From NCBI GenBank assembly GCA_937922805.1, contig CALAJV010000028.1:1-33759 (forward strand): a stretch of 33,759 bases of DNA, given 5' to 3'. The translations under genes and the position numbers were made by a program. Below are positions 7,211 through 14,185 of the stretch, piece by piece. The notes under the pieces are model-generated. The model saw only the letters and a list, made by a program, of their open reading frames with translations. It was not told the DNA's origin and did no database searches. This DNA is from an uncultured Acidimicrobiales bacterium. GTDB lineage: Bacteria; Actinomycetota; Acidimicrobiia; Acidimicrobiales; SZUA-35. How positions within the stretch are numbered: the stretch's first letter is position 1; each line of letters starts with the position of its first letter.

Positions 7211-8317
7211 TTAGTGGCTCGATTGCAGGTTGGAGAGTGTTCGGCGGCGACTGTCGACTTCGTCGCGACCAACGTAACCGCCTTGAAATCGGCGGCTACC
7301 GGTGAAGGCTGTCCGGCCATGAAGGACTCGCCAGTTATCGAACACTAACGCTTGGCCAGCTTGGACGTGAATCTGATGCTGATTTTCGGGGTCGACTGTG
7401 CGCTGATGCAGAGCTTCGTAGGCGGCGTAGAAAGCGCTCATATCAGCCGGTGGTAACCACATTGGAGAACGGTCGTAGTTGTTGAAGCTGACCTGGCGAA
7501 CCTGGCCATGACGGTCGAGCCTAAAAGGCGGCCGTTCGGCCCGGAGTTCGGCTCCGTTTTCGATGTAGTGGGCGGGAACTGGCACGGAGGTTAGTATCTG
7601 AAAGGCTTCGGGGTCAGCGCTCCTGAGCTGCTCAGCGATGGCAATTCCGTCGACGAGAATACTTGCTCCGCCCGACTCCGCCTCTTCAGTAAAGTGAAGT
7701 AGCTGCAGGCCGGGGGCGTTCTCAACGTAGGTTCCGTCGGTGTGAGGTGCCAGACCATCGGAGGTATAGGCGCTATCAGCGTGGGCACCAGAGCCCGACT
7801 CCACTTTCCAAATATCGCCAAAGATTGTTGACAGCGGTGAGGCAATACGACGAATAAGCTGCTCAGTCGAATCCAACGAGTCAGGCACCTCGTCAACAAG
7901 ACAAAAACCGTGTTGAGCGATCAAGTCGAGCCAATCCCTAACCGACTGTTCCGTCGCTACAACATCGGGAAACGACACTGTCGGCCGGGGACCGGTCGCC
8001 TTTACCCAGGTGACAACGGGCGCCTGCATCGGAAGATCTTCGAGCGTCGTGATAGCGATGCTACTTTTCCCGTCAACGCCGACGTTCAAACCTGATTCCC
8101 AATTGACTACCAGTTTCGTACCGACGATCGTAGCCGTTGCGTTTAGGTCTGTCGGCAGGGCAAACGTGTCGACGACGCGTTGTTGAGTTCGCGGATCGAG
8201 TCCACCGCTACTTTGATCATGGTCAGCGAGCCACCGCCACGAGAACCGCCTGATTTCATTCGACGAAAACTCAATAGACAATCCATCAGAAGTTTGGTCA
8301 ACGATTCGACAACCCAT
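7211..8317 (-). CDS. Gamma-butyrobetaine hydroxylase-like Fe(II)/2-oxoglutarate dioxygenase
   Basis: The 368-residue product has two parts. The N-terminal ~85 residues resemble the DUF971-type domain of BBOX/TMLH enzymes (RRFSWRWLADHD region), but without the zinc-binding cysteines usual there. The C-terminal TauD/TfdA-type jelly roll has the iron facial triad His192 and Asp194 (APHTDGTY) and His333 (VLHGRTAF). An Arg follows in GSRRFQGGY for 2-oxoglutarate. The family hydroxylates gamma-butyrobetaine or trimethyllysine in carnitine formation, or related substrates; the actual substrate cannot be told from sequence. The ATG at 8317 begins right at the conserved domain; a TTG at 8341 adds 8 residues. 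Neither start has a clear ribosome site. The upstream region carries unusual 14-bp repeats and a large hairpin. Confidence 0.85.
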   Translation of the reverse strand: MGCRIVDQTSDGLSIEFSSNEIRRFSWRWLADHDQSSGGLDPRTQQRVVDTFALPTDLNATATIVGTKLVVNWESGLNVGVDGKSSIAITTLEDLPMQAPVVTWVKATGPRPTVSFPDVVATEQSVRDWLDLIAQHGFCLVDEVPDSLDSTEQLIRRIASPLSTIFGDIWKVESGSGAHADSAYTSDGLAPHTDGTYVENAPGLQLLHFTEEAESGGASILVDGIAIAEQLRSADPEAFQILTSVPVPAHYIENGAELRAERPPFRLDRHGQVRQVSFNNYDRSPMWLPPADMSAFYAAYEALHQRTVDPENQHQIHVQAGQALVFDNWRVLHGRTAFTGSRRFQGGYVGRDEVDSRRRTLSNLQSSH

Positions 8318-8347
8318 GGGCCAACAGTAGCGTTCAGCCAACCATTG

Positions 8348-8375
8348 TTGCTCACTGTCAGTTGCTCACAGTCAG
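8348..8375. repeat. Two tandem 14-bp direct repeats
   Basis: TTGCTCACTGTCAG (8348-8361) is followed immediately by TTGCTCACAGTCAG (8362-8375), differing at one base. They lie just upstream of the oxygenase start and could be paired regulator sites or slippage products. Confidence 0.7.
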
Positions 8376-8400
8376 ACCTGATGAGAACGGAGCCGTATGG

Positions 8401-8442
8401 GCTGAGAAGAAGTTGCTGAGAAGAACTTACTAAGAAGAAGTT
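8401..8442. repeat. Three tandem 14-bp direct repeats
   Basis: GCTGAGAAGAAGTT, GCTGAGAAGAACTT and ACTAAGAAGAAGTT occupy 8401-8414, 8415-8428 and 8429-8442 without spacers. The unit length equals that of the separate pair at 8348-8375, but the sequence is unrelated. Confidence 0.75.
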
Positions 8443-8445
8443 AAG

Positions 8446-8495
8446 GTCTGACTCGGCCACGAGTGGGTCGGGGTGGCCGAGCCAGACATTTTATT
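8446..8495 (+). terminator. Long hairpin followed by a T-rich run in a divergent gap
   Basis: Arms 8446-8460 and 8473-8487 pair over 15 positions (GTCTGACTCGGCCAC against GTGGCCGAGCCAGAC, one G-T pair) around a 12-base loop, then ATTTTATT. It has the form of an intrinsic terminator, yet no plus-strand gene is visible upstream of it. The whole stretch 8318-8717 holds no convincing gene: only the two repeat sets, this hairpin, C-rich and G-rich tracts at about 8558-8573 and 8640-8648, and the arsI operator. Confidence 0.5.
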
Positions 8496-8686
8496 GAGTA
8501 CCAACTAAGCCAATGTGCAAGACCCGTCGGTTACTTACTACATAACTCGAACGGGAGGGCCCCCAGGGGGGACAAATGGCGACGAAATGTGAGAAATTCT
8601 TCCAAATTGGTCAAAGTCGGCTGGATTACAACGCTTCTGCCCCCCCCTGACCGCTGGAGAAACAGTTGGAATCCAAGTCAGGATTA

Positions 8687-8719
8687 ACATATTGACAAAT
8701 ATCAATATGTTTGTAAGAT
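8687..8719 (+). promoter_or_regulatory. ArsR-type palindromic operator overlapping a promoter
   Basis: ACATATTGA (8687-8695) and TCAATATGT (8702-8710) are perfect inverted repeats with a 6-base spacer, the AT-rich shape of ArsR/SmtB operators. Inside lies TTGACA (8692-8697), a perfect -35 match, and TAAGAT (8714-8719) sits 16 bases on as a plausible -10. A bound repressor would cover the -35 box. This supports metal or metalloid control of the gene that follows. Confidence 0.7.
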
Positions 8720-8726
8720 GGAGATT

Positions 8727-9191
8727 ATGATCAATGCACCAGAATCTCCCACGATGCGACTCCAGCTCGCCCTGAACGTCAAAGACCTGAATGAAGCAAT
8801 CGACTTCTACTCGAAGATGTTCAACACCGAGCCCGCCAAGGTCAAGCCCGGTTACGCCAACTTCGCCATAAACAATCCGCCGCTAAAACTTGTGCTCTTC
8901 GAAGGCGACTCGGAGGGGACGATCAACCACCTCGGCGTCGAGACGTCCTCAAGCGCCGAGGTAGTAGACACCGAACAGAGGCTGTCCAACGCTGGCTTAA
9001 CCCCAACCCCAATTAGCGACACACAATGTTGCTACGCCCAAAAAACCGAGACCTGGCTCCAAGGGCCGGATTCAACTCGTTGGGAATGGTATGTCAGAAC
9101 CGGCGAAGCCGATCAGATCGAGAACAAGATCATTGACTCCCACGACGGTGAGGCTGCAACAATCTGTTGCGCCGAAGGGTCAAGCTGCTAG
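8727..9191 (+). CDS. ArsI/CadI-type VOC-fold protein (C-As lyase / cadmium-inducible family)
   Basis: The product has the glyoxalase/VOC fold signature RLQLALNVKDLNEAIDFYSK, then PGYANFAINNPPLKLVLFE, NHLGVE and RWEWY. The vicinal cysteine pair in TQCCYAQ (Cys101-Cys102 from this start) is the hallmark of ArsI C-As lyases and CadI-like proteins. His68 (NHLG) and Glu120 (WEW) match metal-ligand positions, while Gln13 stands where some ArsI proteins have His. The C-terminus adds three more Cys (ICCAEGSSC). The family cleaves the C-As bond of trivalent organoarsenicals or is induced by cadmium; which applies here is unclear. The start at 8727 is chosen because transcription from the overlapping promoter would begin about there, giving a leaderless mRNA; ATGs at 8718 and 8754 are alternatives. 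No arsR or other ars gene is in the window. Confidence 0.85.
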   Translation: MINAPESPTMRLQLALNVKDLNEAIDFYSKMFNTEPAKVKPGYANFAINNPPLKLVLFEGDSEGTINHLGVETSSSAEVVDTEQRLSNAGLTPTPISDTQCCYAQKTETWLQGPDSTRWEWYVRTGEADQIENKIIDSHDGEAATICCAEGSSC

Positions 9192-9584
9192 CACAGCGAA
9201 GAACCTCGAGTAGCTGTTGAACAACGCTTCGACGGCCTACGACTGACTAAACCGCAGCATGTAATTACGCCACAGTAAGAGACCAAGTGCTCATTCGAGA
9301 ACACAAATATGTGCTCAGCCATTGCTTGCTTTATGTCATTTTTCGAACCAATGACCGATCTGGTCAGTCCAAAACCTACTAAACAAGCTTGTTTTGCCCA
9401 GTGGAAACGTTACAAAATGCCCAGGACTTGCAAATCTCCCCTAGTCTTTACCCAGAGGTATTAGCAGCTCGACGTTGGCTTATACAAGCCGCTAAGACGT
9501 CGAGTTTTTGCCACCAGGCAAAGGCTCGGATCGCAAGACGAGGCGCAATCACACACCTCAGCAATAACAGAAAAAGAGAAGCAA
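9192..9584 (+). promoter_or_regulatory. Long structured leader region of the cold-shock gene
   Basis: This 393-base gap has no convincing gene. It holds a perfect 14-bp palindrome, AAACAAGCTTGTTT (9381-9394), a two-part hairpin ending in TTTTT (9466-9509), and an A/G-rich ribosome site (AGAGAAG) just before the GTG start of the cold-shock gene. Long structured leaders are characteristic of cspA-type mRNAs. A promoter could not be fixed. Confidence 0.5.
9466..9509 (+). terminator. Two-part hairpin with T5 tail (terminator or attenuator)
   Basis: AGCTCGACGT (9466-9475) pairs with ACGTCGAGTT (9497-9506; one G-T pair). After a 1-versus-6-base internal loop, GGCTT (9477-9481) pairs with AAGCC (9486-9490) around a 4-base loop. 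TTTTT follows at 9505-9509. It could end arsI transcription or act as an attenuator about 75 bases before the cold-shock start codon. Confidence 0.5.
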
Positions 9585-9788
9585 GTGGCAACCACAGGAA
9601 CAGTAAAGTTTTTCAACTCAGAGAAGGGCTTCGGCTTCATCTCTCGCGAGGGAGGCGACGACGTCTTCGTTCACTACTCCAACATTCAGGGTGATGGCTA
9701 TAAGTCACTGGATGAGGGTCAGAACGTAGAGTTCGACATCGCTCCAGGTCGAAAAGGTGAAGAGGCGCAAAACGTACGCGTCATCTAA
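9585..9788 (+). CDS. Cold-shock protein, CspA family
   Basis: The 67-residue protein is a complete cold-shock domain: TGTVKFFNSEKGFGFIS contains RNP1 (KGFGFIS, residues 14-20) and VFVHYS holds RNP2 (27-31). The C-terminal strand is QNVRVI. Such proteins bind single-stranded RNA and DNA and melt mRNA structure during cold adaptation or growth. The start is GTG at 9585 with AGAGAAG just upstream; no upstream ATG fits the family's length. It is monocistronic, with a long leader and its own terminator. Confidence 0.97.
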   Translation: MATTGTVKFFNSEKGFGFISREGGDDVFVHYSNIQGDGYKSLDEGQNVEFDIAPGRKGEEAQNVRVI

Positions 9789-9806
9789 TCCAAAAAGACT
9801 CTGATC

Positions 9807-9847
9807 GAAACCGTCGGCACTCCGGTGTCGGCGGTTTCGTCATTTTT
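9807..9847 (+). terminator. Intrinsic terminator after the cold-shock gene
   Basis: A 14-bp stem (9807-9820 with 9825-9838, two G-T pairs) closes a TCCG loop and is followed by TTTTT at 9843-9847. It lies between two convergent genes, 18 bases after the cold-shock stop. An A5 run on the far side (9792-9796) could give weak termination for the opposite strand. Confidence 0.9.
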
Positions 9848-9871
9848 GTCAAGGACTACCAATCCAGGGGT

Positions 9872-10525
9872 TTACCCGTTGGTGTTTAGCTCAGTTATCG
9901 AGGTGGCCATTAGCTCACGAGCCCGGTGAAGCCGAGACCGGACTGTTCCCACTGGAAGATCAAGCGTTGCCGCTATCTCCTCATAATCGAGTTGGCGAAC
10001 CTCCCGAGCTATCAGTACCTCTCGGAATTTCTCTGGAAGCTGCTCTAACGCCCGATCGATCATGTCTCGCTGTCCGAGCAACGTCGAAAGGCGCGCTAAG
10101 TAGCCCGTCTCAGGAAGCTCAGCTCCGGTGGCCGGACGTCGTGATCGCATTCGCAGCAACGACTTGGCCTCGTTCGATGCCACCGTGTAGAGCCAAGTGG
10201 TAAACCGAGAACGACCATCGAACTGGTTGAGTCTAAGGGCAACCGATGCCAGCGCTGCTTGTTCGGTATCGTCCACATCGGCTGGGTTAATCAGAACTCG
10301 CCGGATCGCCGGCATAGCCAGCGAATGCTGTTGCACCAAGCCAAGCAACGTTTCCATCGCTGGGGCCGATTGTTTTGCGGCCTCGGCGAGCGCGTCCATA
10401 AGTTCATGAGCGCCGTCGTCGTTGCTGGCCCGAAGGCTTCGATAGAGCCGTTCCACTTGAGACCGTGCAGCCGAAGAACCGTCGACCAGCGAACGAACAA
10501 GATCAAGATACGACTGTTCCTCCAC
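9872..10525 (-). CDS. ECF-type RNA polymerase sigma factor
   Basis: The 217-residue product has a sigma-2 region (residues about 60-125; PADVDDTEQAALASVALRL, then GRSRFTTWLYTVASNEAKSLLR) and a sigma-4 helix-turn-helix (about 152-206; LEQLPEKFREVLIAREV, YEEIAATLDLPVGTVRSRLHRAR). That matches group-4 (ECF) sigma factors. About 60 extra residues precede sigma-2, longer than usual. It begins 14 bases after a transmembrane Ser/Thr kinase on the same strand and no anti-sigma gene is present. Phosphorylation by the kinase is therefore the likely control, as known for other kinase-linked ECF groups; this is inference. AGGA lies in the kinase-sigma junction. It converges on the cold-shock gene. Confidence 0.92.
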   Translation of the reverse strand: MEEQSYLDLVRSLVDGSSAARSQVERLYRSLRASNDDGAHELMDALAEAAKQSAPAMETLLGLVQQHSLAMPAIRRVLINPADVDDTEQAALASVALRLNQFDGRSRFTTWLYTVASNEAKSLLRMRSRRPATGAELPETGYLARLSTLLGQRDMIDRALEQLPEKFREVLIAREVRQLDYEEIAATLDLPVGTVRSRLHRARELMATSITELNTNG

Positions 10526-10539
10526 GATGAACGATCGCT

Positions 10540-11967
10540 TTACGGGTCTTGAGCGGTGATCGTGCGCTCGGAGGACGAAGAATCATCTCCGATTGTCTCG
10601 GTCAGTTTGATATTGACTGCCCCCGATGTCGAAACTTGCAACTCAAGAGCGTTCGAGGTGCGAACCTGGTCGTCTAGGCTTGTTTCCCAAGAGTACGAAG
10701 CCCCAGGGGTTATCTCTTCTGGCTGATATGTCTCAGCCACGCCAACGGTGATCGTGTCGGGGCCATCTATCGCCGGAGCTCCACCCCCGGTTAGCGCCCC
10801 GTAACCGAAGAACAGCGCGGCCAGCGCTACAACGGCCGCCACTAGCCCGACGGCAATTTGGGGAACACCGATTGAGGACTTTGAGCTGTTACCACCGCTT
10901 GGGGCTTGCGTCGCGCCGACTGATTGGGGTGGCGGCGCCGGGAAGTCTCCCACTCCTTGCCTACGAGTGTCGCCCGAAACCGGGGCCCCATAGGCTGCAG
11001 TTGCCCCGCCCGGGCCACTACTCGCTCCCGTGGGCGCTTGTGGGATTCTGTCCCCTCCGGTCGAAGGATATGGAGCACTCGTCGGCAACTGCGACGGAAT
11101 GGACTCATTTGAATCGGGAATTGCCCACATCATTAGGTCGTGCCACTCCTGAGCCGACTGTGGGCGGTCCATCGGAGAATGAGCCATGCCCGATGCCAAG
11201 GCACTCCGAATATTCTCGGGCACGACCGCTGGCAGATCATTTGGGTGAGCCGGCTGCAAACGACCCGTTAGCACCGCAGTCAGAATTGCAGTAGCGGCAA
11301 AAATATCAGCCCGGTGGTCGATATCGGCCGACGGCGTGTACTGCTCTGGAGCCATGTAGCCAATGGTTCCACCGGCCATGGTTAGGTTAGAAGCGTCGGC
11401 GTCGCGAGCGATGCCGAAATCACCGAGCAACAAGCGCTCACTCGGTGAAAGTAGCTGGCTCGGACTGGCCGGGATCGGTACCGCTGCGGTATTGCGGAGC
11501 AGCAAGTTCGACGGTTTCAAATCACGGTGAACGATGCCAGCCGAATGAAGAGCATCTAGGCAACCGCCTAGTTCATTAGCGACCCGGCGGGCGGCTTCGA
11601 AACTTACCGGTCGGCCCAGCGCCCCAAGCCGATCTCCAAGGGTTCCAAGCGGAAGGAGTTCCATTACGAAGAACGGTTGACCATCTTGTTCGCCTATGTC
11701 ATAGACAGGAACTAGTCGATCCCCGATTCCTCTCCGTAGCAAGCGTGCTTCATTGATAAATCGAGATCGGATATCGGCATCGCCACAGTGATGGTCACCC
11801 AGAACTTTGACTGCGACTGTGGCATCAAGGGCCGGGTCATGAGCTTCGTAGACAGCAGCAAAAGCTCCAGAGCCAAGAACGCGGATGATCTGATAGCGAC
11901 CGAATTGGTGACGCGGCTCGAACACGTTACTGCTTTGCTCGCCAGCCCCGTCCTCATATGGCCTCAT
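10540..11967 (-). CDS. Transmembrane Ser/Thr protein kinase (PknB-like, Hanks type)
   Basis: The 475-residue protein has a complete kinase domain (about 24-285): Gly loop GSGAFAAVYE, Lys54 in VAVKVL, catalytic HRDLKPSN (Asp149), DFG at 183-185, and APE at 206-208. An insert of about 20 residues sits between the catalytic loop and DFG. A Pro/Gly/Ser-rich juxtamembrane region (290-365) leads to one membrane span (about 370-391). An outer domain of about 80 residues (ITVGVAETYQPEEITPG, YSWETS) looks like a small beta/Ig-type fold rather than PASTA repeats. All catalytic residues are intact. It is co-transcribed with the ECF sigma gene and divergent from a repeat lipoprotein, so it could sense envelope state and relay it to transcription. 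A cell-wall role like PknB is less likely without PASTA domains. Confidence 0.93.
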   Translation of the reverse strand: MRPYEDGAGEQSSNVFEPRHQFGRYQIIRVLGSGAFAAVYEAHDPALDATVAVKVLGDHHCGDADIRSRFINEARLLRRGIGDRLVPVYDIGEQDGQPFFVMELLPLGTLGDRLGALGRPVSFEAARRVANELGGCLDALHSAGIVHRDLKPSNLLLRNTAAVPIPASPSQLLSPSERLLLGDFGIARDADASNLTMAGGTIGYMAPEQYTPSADIDHRADIFAATAILTAVLTGRLQPAHPNDLPAVVPENIRSALASGMAHSPMDRPQSAQEWHDLMMWAIPDSNESIPSQLPTSAPYPSTGGDRIPQAPTGASSGPGGATAAYGAPVSGDTRRQGVGDFPAPPPQSVGATQAPSGGNSSKSSIGVPQIAVGLVAAVVALAALFFGYGALTGGGAPAIDGPDTITVGVAETYQPEEITPGASYSWETSLDDQVRTSNALELQVSTSGAVNIKLTETIGDDSSSSERTITAQDP

Positions 11968-12190
11968 ACCCTCGATCCAATAATCGTACTTGACCAGCTA
12001 CCTCGCCAGAACAGAAAAGTATTGCTGATTCCGAACTTTCCTGCTGTTGAAGGCATCAGAAGGCTTAAACACAACCAAATCGGCCGGTATGGCCGTCATG
12101 CAACAATCCGATAACCATCGAATTGCTATCAACCCGGTGACACAACACCGACTAAAGCCACCTCTAAAGTTCAGGGTGAGGAGAAAAACT

Positions 12191-13903
12191 ATGCGGAGCG
12201 AACATTTCACCAAGCAAGGCATCGACGCAGCAGCCGGTGCGCCAAGACGTGATTCGTCCAAAATCAGATCACGGTTTCTTGGGCTCGCGGTTGTCGCGGC
12301 GTTAGCCGTTCTGACTGTGGCTTGCGGCCAAGAAACCCTGGCGGAAGGAACAGCCACGCCAGCGACCATCGACGACAGTCGGCTGAACTCGATCTCGGGC
12401 CAACCAGCCGATGAAGGTTTAGCGGACGACTTTGATGGAGATCAAACTGTGCTGCCGGACCCAGCGAAGGTCTCGGATGCCACTGGGGCCGGCCAGCAAG
12501 GCTGGGTCCCAGTCGTAAGCGGGCCAGTAGAACCTGATTCCGACGGCGCCTATCGAGGCTCGATAGATAGCGCTGGCCAAAAGCATGTCTACACCTTCGA
12601 GGTAAGCGAGAACCACAATATTTTGATCGATCAACTCGGCGGCTGTGAGACCGCAAATGGCGATCGGCTCAATGGCCGACTGGAAGGACCTGGCGACTCC
12701 GGCACGGTTGCGTTCAAGTCCGACGCCGACAACTGCTTTGATATCGATGAGTTCAATTTCACTGGCAACGGTACGGTGACCTTCACTATCGAAGGCGGCG
12801 ACGATGTCACGACCGGCAGCTACGCCTTTCGTTTCGTAGACACGACAACGCCAGCCCCGATCGCCATCAGTGACGGAATTACTGTGGCGGTTGACAGTCC
12901 TATCGCTGGTGCCGGACACATCGAAGCAGCTGGTTACAACGACCACTATCAGTTCGAAGTAACCCAAGGCGATGCGTTCACTATCCAACAGCTTGGATGT
13001 GCTCTGGATAGAGATGAAAGCCTAGGCGTTGACCTTGATGGGGTTGAGGTCGACGGCTACATGTCGAACCTGGGGAACGATTGCGACAAGGTTGACCGTT
13101 TCGTGGCCCAAGAAAGCGGCACTGTAGATATGTATGTCGGTGCTACCAATCGAGTTGCAGGAACATACTCATTCGCTCTCAATTTCGTCAACTCGGCGCA
13201 AGACGTAGCTGAACCGATTGAGATTGGAGATGCCACCGCACCGAACGCAGCCACCACCTACAACGGGACTATAGAAGAACTAGGGCAAGTCAAACGGTAC
13301 GCATTCGACGTGACCCAAGGCCAGCGGTTCGCTATCCAGCAAACAAAGGGCTGCGCCTTCATCGGTTCAAGCACAATCTACAGCAAGGTCGAAGGGGCCG
13401 GCATTGACCAGACCACCTACCTTCGAGATGGCGACTGCGATGACGTCGACCGATTTGTGGCCGAGGAATCTGGAACAGTCACGCTCGCTGTCTATGGGCC
13501 AAGCAGCGAGACAACCGGTAGCTACAATTTCCGAGTGCTTGATATTCCGATTCCGGAGGAAATCCGGCTTCAGTCAGGCGACGTTGTTGCACCGAACCAA
13601 CCGGTCGAAGGTGCTGGCTCGATCGACGCCATTGGCGGGTGGGATCGATATCTGATCGACGTTGAGGACAACCAAACAGTAACGATCACTCAGACTGGCC
13701 CGTGTTCAATTTCTGACTCGATGACGCTGAAGGTCTTCGGCGAAACGACCGACGAAACCGCCTACCTCTACGCCAACCGGGACGAGTGCTTTACCGAGCT
13801 GGTCTTTGAAGCCGAAGAAACAACGACTTTGGCCATCGAGGTCAGAGACGTGTCATACAGCCAAGCGCTGGGAACCTACGGATTCAAGATCGAGATCAGC
13901 TAG
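12191..13903 (+). CDS. Lipoprotein with four cysteine-paired beta repeats (PPC-like)
   Basis: The 570-residue protein starts with a basic N-terminus (MRSEHFTKQG to RSRF), a hydrophobic core (FLGLAVVAALAVLTVA) and Cys45, a lipobox-like site. After an acidic linker come four similar repeats of about 112 residues (105-217, 222-334, 340-451, 453-570). Each has the frame GxI...G-x-x-x-Y-x-F-x-V...I-x-Q...G-T-Y-x-F and exactly one Cys pair: 152/182, 270/298, 388/416 and 505/533. This resembles bacterial pre-peptidase C-terminal beta-sandwich domains; no protease domain is attached. It would sit on the outer face of the membrane. The start is ATG 12191 with GAGGAG 7 bases upstream; an in-frame start at 12047 lacks one. 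It is divergent from the kinase/sigma operon. Confidence 0.85.
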   Translation: MRSEHFTKQGIDAAAGAPRRDSSKIRSRFLGLAVVAALAVLTVACGQETLAEGTATPATIDDSRLNSISGQPADEGLADDFDGDQTVLPDPAKVSDATGAGQQGWVPVVSGPVEPDSDGAYRGSIDSAGQKHVYTFEVSENHNILIDQLGGCETANGDRLNGRLEGPGDSGTVAFKSDADNCFDIDEFNFTGNGTVTFTIEGGDDVTTGSYAFRFVDTTTPAPIAISDGITVAVDSPIAGAGHIEAAGYNDHYQFEVTQGDAFTIQQLGCALDRDESLGVDLDGVEVDGYMSNLGNDCDKVDRFVAQESGTVDMYVGATNRVAGTYSFALNFVNSAQDVAEPIEIGDATAPNAATTYNGTIEELGQVKRYAFDVTQGQRFAIQQTKGCAFIGSSTIYSKVEGAGIDQTTYLRDGDCDDVDRFVAEESGTVTLAVYGPSSETTGSYNFRVLDIPIPEEIRLQSGDVVAPNQPVEGAGSIDAIGGWDRYLIDVEDNQTVTITQTGPCSISDSMTLKVFGETTDETAYLYANRDECFTELVFEAEETTTLAIEVRDVSYSQALGTYGFKIEIS

Positions 13904-13909
13904 CGGTAC

Positions 13910-13939
13910 CTGGCCAACTCTGGCCAACTCTGTCCAACA
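13910..13939. repeat. Three 10-bp direct repeats after the lipoprotein gene
   Basis: CTGGCCAACT, CTGGCCAACT and CTGTCCAACA follow each other at 13910, 13920 and 13930, directly before a terminator hairpin. Confidence 0.6.
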
Positions 13940-13956
13940 AGTTCACTCTTTTTTAT

Positions 13957-14006
13957 CTGCCGTTGCCGATCGAGCTCTGTCTCGATTGGCGGCGGCAGAC
14001 GCTTTT
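13957..14006 (+). terminator. Intrinsic terminator after the repeat lipoprotein
   Basis: Arms 13957-13974 and 13981-13998 pair over 18 positions with three G-T pairs around a CTCTGT loop, followed by TTTT at 14003-14006. The remainder of the gap to 14185 shows no gene. Confidence 0.8.
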
Positions 14007-14185
14007 CTACCGCGCTAGCGCCGCTAGTCCGAACTTGAACCACCGCAAGCATGCACATGCTTCACCAAGTCCGATGACACTCGATCGGACAACTACGATA
14101 ATCCAGGCACAGTAACGCGCATCCACTCGCTCGTAGCGCCACGCCGTGTTAATCGTACGCAAACTAGCATGCAAAGGTTATTTCA

